A stretch of DNA of 16,241 nt from Moraxellaceae bacterium UBA2477 (lineage in GTDB: Bacteria > Pseudomonadota > Gammaproteobacteria > Pseudomonadales > Moraxellaceae), in the NCBI GenBank assembly GCA_002342025.1, contig DDPD01000052.1:1-16241 (forward strand), in the 5' to 3' direction. Position 1 is the first letter of the stretch, and every line of letters begins with the position of its first letter. The notes beneath the pieces were generated by a model. It was not told the origin of the DNA, ran no database searches, and saw only the letters and a program-made list of their open reading frames with translations. Shown in pieces: positions 1-7,201 of this stretch. The position numbers and the translations under genes are program-made.

Positions 1-320
1 CTGGTGTCGATCACCGAGCCACCGCCAACAGCGATGATGGCGTCGCAGTTATTGTCACGATAAGCCTTGGCAGCAGCGCGCACGGTTTGCAGCGAGCTGT
101 CTGGCGGGACGTCGTCAAAAATCGCCGCAATGCTGGCACCGGCGGCGGCAAAGGCGGCCTCAACATGGGTCAGCAGGCCGACACCACGCACACCTTTATC
201 GGTGATGATGAGCGGGCGTTGCGCGCCCAAAATGTTGAGTTCGAACGGCACATGTTCGAGGGCGGCGTGACCAGCAATGACTTTTACCGGGCAGAAAAAT
301 TCGTAGTAGGGCTTGCTCAT
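1..320 (-). CDS. Iron-containing alcohol dehydrogenase, N-terminal part (cut by window edge)
   Basis: Only the first 106 or so codons are present; the gene runs off base 1. Reading the minus strand from ATG at 320 gives MSKPYYEFFCPVKVIAGHAA, then a strand ending in PLIITDKGVRGVGL, and near the edge the nucleotide-binding signature AVGGGSVIDT (GGGSxxD). That signature is typical of group III (iron-dependent) alcohol dehydrogenases such as the YiaY/EutG/AdhB family, which oxidise alcohols or reduce aldehydes with NAD(P). The metal-binding His/Asp residues would lie in the missing part, so activity cannot be judged. An AGGA about 10 bases upstream, inside the end of the preceding gene, supports the start. 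The SCP2-like gene ends 2 bases upstream, so the two are almost surely co-transcribed. The substrate is unknown. Confidence 0.88.
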   Translation of the reverse strand, partial: MSKPYYEFFCPVKVIAGHAALEHVPFELNILGAQRPLIITDKGVRGVGLLTHVEAAFAAAGASIAAIFDDVPPDSSLQTVRAAAKAYRDNNCDAIIAVGGGSVIDT

Positions 321-322
321 GA

Positions 323-853
323 TTAGTTTCCTGTGACGAGTGACTTGGCCACGAGGCCGTAGATGCGGGCAGCTTTGCTCAGCTTTTCGGTGAGCGGTAC
401 GTCGTCGTAACGCTTCACGGCGCGCGTGGCGATCAGCTTGGGCAGAATCAGGGTTTCCATGCGGTTCAGGCAGCGCACCAGACGAATGGAGTGCGACACA
501 TTGCCATCGGCCACCATGCGGTCATTGGCAAAAGCTTGCGCCGTGCCCTCTTGAAACGAGAAGACGAGGAAGGCATGGGTCATGTGCTTGAAGCGAATCG
601 TCAGATCAGGCTTGCCCGTGGGCTCGTCAATCACCGTAGCGATGCCATTTTCTTGCATGCGCAAGAAAAAGTTCGGGCCGACTGGGAAGACGGTCATGCA
701 GATCTGATACCCGGCTGGAAAGGCGGCCAGGTTGCGCTGCACGTCGGCATCAACACGACTGGCAGCCGCCAAGCCACCACCGACGATTTTCATCATGGTG
801 GTGACATAGGCTTTCTGAGCTTCGTAGCCCAGCGTTTCTTTAGAGAGTTTCAT
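323..853 (-). CDS. Small SCP2-like (sterol-carrier-type lipid-binding) protein, tentative
   Basis: A 176-residue soluble protein without signal peptide or membrane segment. Its middle part resembles SCP2-type lipid-binding proteins in style: a strand-rich stretch with NFFLRMQENGIATVIDEPTG, then KPDLTIRF, then a helical part with a short DRMVADGNVSHSIRL loop. SCP2 folds usually carry a 'PDxTI..' strand followed by a helix and a 'G.v...G...' element, which fits here, but no catalytic motif is visible and the assignment is by resemblance only. The gene ends 2 bases before the alcohol dehydrogenase start, so it may bind the hydrophobic substrate of that enzyme; this is inference. The start at 853 has no clear ribosome-binding site and lies beside a strong hairpin (855-891). 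The reading frame itself is convincing. Confidence 0.65.
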   Translation of the reverse strand: MKLSKETLGYEAQKAYVTTMMKIVGGGLAAASRVDADVQRNLAAFPAGYQICMTVFPVGPNFFLRMQENGIATVIDEPTGKPDLTIRFKHMTHAFLVFSFQEGTAQAFANDRMVADGNVSHSIRLVRCLNRMETLILPKLIATRAVKRYDDVPLTEKLSKAARIYGLVAKSLVTGN

Positions 854-854
854 G

Positions 855-891
855 AGACGCTCGCGTCCTGGGAATGGCGACGCGAGAGTCT
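855..891 (-). other. Inverted repeat between rlmJ and the SCP2-like gene
   Basis: Perfect 8-base arms at 860-867 (CTCGCGTC) and 879-886 (GACGCGAG), extended by AGAC/GTCT at 855-858 and 888-891 across one G.A mismatch, with an 11-base loop. On the minus strand it begins 8 bases after the rlmJ stop codon and ends next to the ATG of the SCP2-like gene. No T-run follows, so it is not a classic intrinsic terminator. It could act as a partial terminator, an RNA-end stabiliser, or a structure limiting translation of the next gene. Confidence 0.6.
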
Positions 892-898
892 AGAGCAA

Positions 899-1744
899 TT
901 ACTCTATATTTGCCAGCCAGCGCACTTTGCTCGACTTCTGAGGATGGTCCGACAGGCGGTCAAGCAACCACGCCATGGTTTTTTGCGCTTCTTCATAGAA
1001 GCCAAAGGGCGGGTTAATCACAATTAAGCCAGAGCCATTCAGGCCCAGCGCGTTGTCATCGGGCTGGATCAGCAGCTCACAGGCAAGCATTTTAGGGATG
1101 CCGCTGTTCATCAGCTCGCGGTAGAACTTAACGATGGCCGTGCGTTGCTTAATGGGGAACCAGATCGCGTAAACACCCGTCGGCCATTTGGTATGCGCCG
1201 CCACGATGAGTTTGACCAGCTGCGGAAAGGCGTCGCGTTCCAGCTCGTAGGGCGGGTCGATCAGCACCAAACCCCGCTTTTCCTTAGGCGGAATCATTGC
1301 GTTCAGGCCTTCATAGGCATTGCGTTGATGCACCGCCACACGAGGGTCATCCTTAAAGTAATGACGAAGGCTGGCGACTTCGGCGTGCTGCACATCCATG
1401 AAAATGGCGCGATCCTGCGTACGGAGCTGGCGTAGGCCGAGCCACGGCGAGCCGGGGTAATGACTGCGACCACCGGCGGCTTGGCAGGCGAGAATGCCTT
1501 GCAGATAGTCAGCAACCCACGTGGGTGCGCCACGATGATCGGTCAGCCGTTCAATGCCTTGCAGGTATTCACCGGTTTTTTGCGCTTGCATGCCGTGTAA
1601 ATCGTAGATGCCAGCGCCAGCATGCGTATCAATAAAGCAGAAGGCGGTATCCTTCTTCTTCAGTGCGGCGAGCAAGCCCATTTGCAGGCTGTGCTTCATC
1701 ACGTCGGCAAAGTTGCCGGCATGGAAATGGTGACGGTAGTTCAT
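899..1744 (-). CDS. rlmJ: 23S rRNA (adenine(2030)-N6)-methyltransferase RlmJ
   Basis: A 281-residue protein, close to the roughly 280 residues of E. coli RlmJ, which methylates N6 of A2030 in 23S rRNA using S-adenosylmethionine. Visible features are the family's N-terminal signature MNYRHHFHAGNFADVMKH, the SAM-binding motif I around residues 39-49 (DTHAGAGIYDL), and the catalytic N6-adenine motif DPPYE at 163-167. A C-terminal INPPF segment also fits the family. The ATG at 1744 starts exactly at the conserved MNYRHHFHAGN end, so the start is secure. The start codon overlaps that of the divergent dioxygenase gene. A hairpin follows the stop codon. The function is cytoplasmic and housekeeping, with nothing abnormal in the reading frame. 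Confidence 0.96.
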   Translation of the reverse strand: MNYRHHFHAGNFADVMKHSLQMGLLAALKKKDTAFCFIDTHAGAGIYDLHGMQAQKTGEYLQGIERLTDHRGAPTWVADYLQGILACQAAGGRSHYPGSPWLGLRQLRTQDRAIFMDVQHAEVASLRHYFKDDPRVAVHQRNAYEGLNAMIPPKEKRGLVLIDPPYELERDAFPQLVKLIVAAHTKWPTGVYAIWFPIKQRTAIVKFYRELMNSGIPKMLACELLIQPDDNALGLNGSGLIVINPPFGFYEEAQKTMAWLLDRLSDHPQKSSKVRWLANIE

Positions 1745-2399
1745 GGTAGCAACATCAAATAATGAGAAACGAATGATACCCGCTTTGCCGCCCTTAGATT
1801 GGGCTGCTGTTTTAACCGTGTTGCCCGAGCCGGGCTATGTGGTGTTGCCAGACTTTATACCAACCTCGCTAGTGACGGCGTTGCGTAATGAGTTGCGCGA
1901 GCAGGATGTGAGCGGGCAGTTTTATGCCGCTGGCATAGGGCGTGGTGCAGCGCAGCAAATTCAGCGTCAAATTCGGGGAGATCGTATTGCTTGGCTAGAG
2001 GCCTCGTGGCCAGCTGCCGCTGCGTATCTCCAGCTCATGGATGACCTGCGTCAGCAATTGAATCGCGAGCTATTTCTAGGTGTGGCGGAATACGAGGCGC
2101 ATTACGCCTGCTATGAGCCCGGCAGCGGTTACGGGCGGCACATCGATCGGCATGTCAGCATGGCGGGTTCAGGGCAGGGGCAGCGCGTGGTTTCAACGGT
2201 GTGCTATCTCAACGAGCTGAATTGGCCAGCAGATGCGGGCGGGGAACTGGTGCTTTACCCAGAAGGTGCTACGCCGTTATCTGTTACGCCTGAGGCCGGC
2301 ACTTTGGTGGTGTTTCGCAGTGACTCGTTGGCGCATGAAGTGCTGCCGGCGAACCAGCAGCGCTTGAGCATTGCCGGCTGGATGCGTACGCGCGATTAA
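1743..2399 (+). CDS. 2-oxoglutarate/Fe(II)-dependent dioxygenase (prolyl 4-hydroxylase-like)
   Basis: A 218-residue protein with the double-stranded beta-helix facial triad: HxD at 133-135 (GRHIDRH), distal His198 (SLAHEVLP), and an Arg207 (QRLSIAGW) that should bind 2-oxoglutarate. The supporting strand GGELVLYPEG (167-175) is typical of the P4Hc superfamily. Such enzymes hydroxylate protein or small-molecule substrates, coupled to decarboxylation of 2-oxoglutarate; the substrate cannot be told from sequence. Two starts are possible: ATG 1743, which overlaps the rlmJ start codon, and ATG 1773 (MIPALPPLDW), preceded by GAGAA. The second leaves room for a 5' leader and I find it about as likely. 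The 3' end overlaps the convergent CoA-binding gene by 4 bases. Confidence 0.88.
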   Translation: MVATSNNEKRMIPALPPLDWAAVLTVLPEPGYVVLPDFIPTSLVTALRNELREQDVSGQFYAAGIGRGAAQQIQRQIRGDRIAWLEASWPAAAAYLQLMDDLRQQLNRELFLGVAEYEAHYACYEPGSGYGRHIDRHVSMAGSGQGQRVVSTVCYLNELNWPADAGGELVLYPEGATPLSVTPEAGTLVVFRSDSLAHEVLPANQQRLSIAGWMRTRD

Positions 2400-2760
2400 A
2401 ATTGCCGCGTGCGCAGCAGCACCAAGGTGCAGGCTTCCTCGGTGGCAATGCCGGCTTTTTCAAGCCGTGCTGCCACTGAAGGATGCTCCGCGCCCGGGTT
2501 GAAAATGACCCGCGTCGGCTTCAAGGCCAGCAGGCCGTCCACCAGCGGTTCCAAATGCACAGGGCTGACATACACCGTTACCGTGTCCACCTTTTCCGTG
2601 ATGGTGGCGAGCGAGGCAGCCACCGGCAGGCCGGCGATTTCCCGTTGGATGGGGTTCACCGGAATCACCGTGTGCCCATAGTGGCGCAGCAGGTGAATGG
2701 CCTGGTTGCTGTAGCGCTCGGCCTTGGGGCTGGCGCCTAGCACGGCGACGGTTTCGGTCA

Positions 2761-2761
<1 letters not shown>
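2396..2761 (-). CDS. CoA-binding domain protein (YccU-like)
   Basis: A 121-residue, single-domain Rossmann-type protein. The N-terminus TVAVLGASPKAERYSNQA carries the glycine loop and the 'SPxxxRxS' motif of the CoA_binding_2 family, followed by GHTVIPVNP, a central VDTVTVYVSP strand, and the late segment RVIFNPGAEHP. E. coli YccU has the same size and layout, and members of this family bind CoA; the physiological role is not established. The ATG (2761) overlaps the ilvD stop codon by one base (TAATG), and I see no strong ribosome-binding site, so translation probably depends on ilvD. It is the last gene of the argE-argA-ilvD run and ends against the convergent dioxygenase gene. Confidence 0.9.
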
Positions 2762-4440
<1,679 letters not shown>

Positions 4441-4451
4441 GTCCGAAATCC

Positions 4452-5771
4452 TTAAAGCGGTTTGCTGAGTACCAGCGAGTTGCGCTGGTAGTTGTAAAGG
4501 GATTGGCGATACTTCGGCAGGTCATCCACCGAGGCGGGCTCAAAGCCATGTTCTTGGAACCAGAGGCCGGTGCGTGTGGTGAGCACGAAAAGTTTACGCA
4601 GACCTTTGCTGCTGGCGCGCTTTTCGAGGAACTCCATGAGCTCGCTGCCACGGTCGCTCTTGCGGTAGTTCGGGTGGATAGCAACGCAGGCAATTTCGCC
4701 CGCAGGCTCCTCGCCCTTGAGTGCTGGCAGCGGGTACAACGCCGCACAGCCGATGATCATGCCGTCACGCTCAACCACGGCGAAATGGGCGATCTCGTTC
4801 TCCAGCTTTTCACGCTCGCGACGCACGAGGATGCCTTCTTCTTCCAGCGGCTCGATGAGGTCGATGATGCCGCCCACGTCCTCAATCTCGGCCGTGCGAA
4901 TTTCTTCGTAGGGGTCGTGTGTGATTAGCGTGCCCGAACCGTCACGCGTGAACAGTTCCTGTAGCAGCGCACCATCGCGGGCATAGGAAATAATGTGGAT
5001 GCGCTTCACGCCATCACGGCAAGCCTCGCGAGCAGCGTTCATGTGCCGTAGCAGCTCGCTGTCTAGCGGTTTATTGCGCAGGTATTGATCGACCTCGTTG
5101 GGGATCATTTCGCGCAGCAGGCGGTCATCGTTATCGTCCACGATGCCTTCGCGCTCGCCCAAGCAAATCAGCTTGTCTGCTTGCAGTGCAGTGGCTACCG
5201 ACACCGCTACGTCTTCCGCCAGCAAGTTAAAGACTTCGCCAGTGGTCGAGTAGCCCGTTGGGCCAAGAATGACGATGTGGTGATTGGCGAGGTTCTTATT
5301 AATGACCTCGGTATCCACCGCACGCACTTCGCCGGTCAGGCAAAAGTCAACGCCATCACGCACGCCGTAAGGCTTGGCGGTGATGAAATTGCCGGACACG
5401 GCATCGATCTTGGCCCCATACATGGGCGAGTTCGACAGACCCATCGACAGCAGTGCCTCGATCTCCAAGCGAATGGCACCGACAGCATCCATGACGCAGC
5501 GCAGCGCCTCACGCGTGGTCACGCGCAGACCATTGTGATACGGCGTGGTCAGACCGTACTCAACCAAGTTTTCGTCGATCTGCGGACGCGCACCATGCAC
5601 CAGCACGAGCTTGATGCCCAGCGAATGTAGCAGCGCGATGTCATGCACGATGTTGCGGAAGTTCTCGTGATTGACGGCCTCGCCGCCAAACAACAGCACG
5701 AAGGTCTTGCCGCGATGCGCGTTGATGTAGGGCGCGGAGTTACGGAACCAGTGCACATACTGTTCCGACAT
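4452..5771 (-). CDS. argA: Amino-acid N-acetyltransferase (N-acetylglutamate synthase) ArgA
   Basis: Transfers acetyl from acetyl-CoA to glutamate, the first arginine step, and is usually feedback-inhibited by arginine. With the start at ATG 5771 the protein has 439 residues (P. aeruginosa ArgA is 432) and begins MSEQYVHWFRNSAPYINAHR, matching the family's N-terminus. The kinase-like domain (about 1-290) shows LVLVHGARPQI, GAKIDAVSGNFITA and LGPTGYSTTGEVFNLLAEDV. The GNAT domain (about 300-439) shows CVAIHPNYRKSDRGSELMEF and LFVLTTRTGLWFQEHGFEP. A longer frame from TTG 5801 adds 10 residues, but the ATG is preferred by homology; neither has a good ribosome-binding site. It follows argE after a 114-base gap containing a 13-base palindrome, and precedes ilvD by 11 bases. 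Confidence 0.96.
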   Translation of the reverse strand: MSEQYVHWFRNSAPYINAHRGKTFVLLFGGEAVNHENFRNIVHDIALLHSLGIKLVLVHGARPQIDENLVEYGLTTPYHNGLRVTTREALRCVMDAVGAIRLEIEALLSMGLSNSPMYGAKIDAVSGNFITAKPYGVRDGVDFCLTGEVRAVDTEVINKNLANHHIVILGPTGYSTTGEVFNLLAEDVAVSVATALQADKLICLGEREGIVDDNDDRLLREMIPNEVDQYLRNKPLDSELLRHMNAAREACRDGVKRIHIISYARDGALLQELFTRDGSGTLITHDPYEEIRTAEIEDVGGIIDLIEPLEEEGILVRREREKLENEIAHFAVVERDGMIIGCAALYPLPALKGEEPAGEIACVAIHPNYRKSDRGSELMEFLEKRASSKGLRKLFVLTTRTGLWFQEHGFEPASVDDLPKYRQSLYNYQRNSLVLSKPL

Positions 5772-5823
5772 GGTGTCTTGAAACGGGATCTGGCTGCTCA
5801 AGGGGGTAGGCCTAGGTCAGTGG

Positions 5824-5836
5824 GAGGCAATGCCTC
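5824..5836. promoter_or_regulatory. 13-base perfect palindrome upstream of argA
   Basis: GAGGCAATGCCTC has 6-base arms (GAGGCA/TGCCTC) around one central base. It sits in the argE-argA gap, about 50 bases before the argA ATG. On the minus strand a TATACAAT sequence (5848-5855), which could be a -10 element, lies just upstream, although no matching -35 is visible. The palindrome would therefore fall in the early transcribed leader or act as an operator. It does not match the E. coli ArgR box. No protein can be assigned. Confidence 0.35.
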
Positions 5837-5885
5837 AAAGTGTTGAGATTGTATAAGTGAAGCGGGGTCGGGCGGTAGCGTCTGC

Positions 5886-7040
5886 TTACAAGCAAAAACG
5901 TCGCACCAACGCCGCTAATTTATCGATGGTGGGTTGCAGACTGGCAATCTCCAAGTGCTCATCGGGCTGATGCGCAGTTTCAATGCCGCCGGGTCCGAAA
6001 ATCACCGCCTCCATGCCCAGCTCCTGAAAGTACGGGCCTTCGGTGCCAAAAGCGGCCGCACCCGCGGTAAAACCAGTCATCTCTTCCACGGCCTTGACCA
6101 GCAGCGAATCGGCTGGCGTTTCCATGGCTGGCGTGCCGCTAAACAGGGACTCATTGCTGATGCTGACCTGATACTCCTCGGCCAGGGGCTTTAAGCGTCG
6201 CTTAATGTCAGCACGCAGGCTGTCCATTTCCATGCCAGGTAAGGGGCGCAAGTCGTACTGCAACTCGCAGCGGGCGCAGATGCGGTTAGGGTTATCGCCG
6301 CCATGAATACAGCCCAAATTCAGGGTCGGTGTCGGCACGGTAAACAGTGGGTTGTGCCACTTCGCCGCCAGCTCACGGCGATAGCTGATCAGCTCACCGA
6401 TCACGGCGTGCATGGCATCTAACGCGTTATGGCCCAGCGAGGGATCACTGGAGTGACCGCTACGACCCTCAATAATCACGCGCTCCATCATCACGCCTTT
6501 TTGCAGGCGCAGCGGTCGCCCACTAGTAGGCTCACCGATCACCGCAAAGCGGGCTTTTGGCTTGCCAGCGGCGACCAGTGCCTTGGCCCCCGCCATGCTG
6601 GTTTCTTCATCGCAGGTGGCCAGAATAATCACCGGCGCTTTTAGCGATTCACCCCGCCGCACGGCAGCAACAGCAGCCTCAGCGGCTTCCAGTACGAGCG
6701 GGAAGAAGCCCTTCATATCGGCCGTGCCAAGGCCAAATAAGCGGCCATCGCGTTCGGTCAGTGTGAACGGGTCGCTCTGCCATTTGGCCCCATCGAAGGG
6801 GACGGTGTCGGTATGACCAGCGAACACCAAGCCGCCGGGGCCTTCCCCGAGCGTGGCAATCAGGTTGGCCTTGCCCGGCGCCACCGACATGATTTCGCAG
6901 CGAAAGCCTAGCGTCTCAGCCCAGCTCGCTAGGTGCTCAATGACGGCCAGATTGCCCTGATCCATGGCGGGATCCGTGCAAGTCACGCTAGGCGTTGCAA
7001 TCAGGGTGCGCATGCGCGCGAGTAGGGTGAGGTGATTCAT
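5886..7040 (-). CDS. argE: Acetylornithine deacetylase ArgE
   Basis: A 384-residue M20-family zinc hydrolase that removes acetyl from N2-acetylornithine to give ornithine. The di-zinc centre can be read off: His76 and Asp78 in FAGHTDTVP, bridging Asp108 in GTADMKG, catalytic Glu145 and ligand Glu146 in CDEETSMAG, Glu170 in IGEPTSGRP, and a late His in IETAHQPDEHLE. The lid-domain motif GRSGHSSDPSLG is present. The size and motifs fit ArgE better than DapE. The ATG at 7040 gives the usual N-terminus of the family. ArgE is next to argA, as in Pseudomonas, which suggests arginine synthesis by the linear (non-recycling) route or an anaplerotic role if ArgJ is also present elsewhere. The 161 bases upstream are shared with divergent phoX. 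Confidence 0.95.
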   Translation of the reverse strand: MNHLTLLARMRTLIATPSVTCTDPAMDQGNLAVIEHLASWAETLGFRCEIMSVAPGKANLIATLGEGPGGLVFAGHTDTVPFDGAKWQSDPFTLTERDGRLFGLGTADMKGFFPLVLEAAEAAVAAVRRGESLKAPVIILATCDEETSMAGAKALVAAGKPKARFAVIGEPTSGRPLRLQKGVMMERVIIEGRSGHSSDPSLGHNALDAMHAVIGELISYRRELAAKWHNPLFTVPTPTLNLGCIHGGDNPNRICARCELQYDLRPLPGMEMDSLRADIKRRLKPLAEEYQVSISNESLFSGTPAMETPADSLLVKAVEEMTGFTAGAAAFGTEGPYFQELGMEAVIFGPGGIETAHQPDEHLEIASLQPTIDKLAALVRRFCL

Positions 7041-7123
7041 GGTGCAGGCTGCAGTTCATTCGAAGGTTTAGCAGTGTAGCGCGACTCAGGCCGGCCTCGC
7101 AGCCTTGGCAAAAATTCATGCGC

Positions 7124-7179
7124 CTGTCACGAAACGATCAGGGCAATGTCACGCAGTGGGGGCAGGGTACTGCTATCTA
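7124..7179 (+). promoter_or_regulatory. Pho-box-like triple repeat and -10 element upstream of phoX
   Basis: Three 7-base units stand at an exact 11-base period: CTGTCAC (7124-7130), CGATCAG (7135-7141) and ATGTCAC (7146-7152), each separated by 4 bases. That is the layout of PhoB-binding Pho boxes (7-base direct repeats, 4-base spacers, consensus near CTGTCAT). An extended -10, TGCTATCTA (TG at 7171, TATCTA at 7174-7179), follows. The gap from the last repeat to the -10 is 21 bases, about one helical turn more than the 10 bases seen in E. coli phoA. The downstream gene is an alkaline phosphatase, which makes phosphate-starvation control likely. The middle repeat is the weakest. Confidence 0.65.
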
Positions 7180-7201
7180 AAACCACCTGATAGGTAACGA
7201 G

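Noticed and set aside
87..326. Plus-strand open frame of 79 codons
   Set aside because: It is antisense to the alcohol dehydrogenase start and has no recognisable features.
491..1027. Plus-strand open frame of 178 codons spanning the SCP2-like and rlmJ 3' ends
   Set aside because: It crosses two well-supported minus-strand genes and the hairpin between them, with no family signature.
5772..5801. Longer argA start at TTG 5801
   Set aside because: The ATG at 5771 matches the conserved N-terminus of ArgA, and the TTG has no ribosome-binding site.
7041..7201. ArgR box in front of argE
   Set aside because: The TTCGAATGAAC stretch has only a loose likeness and does not form the required pair of half-sites.
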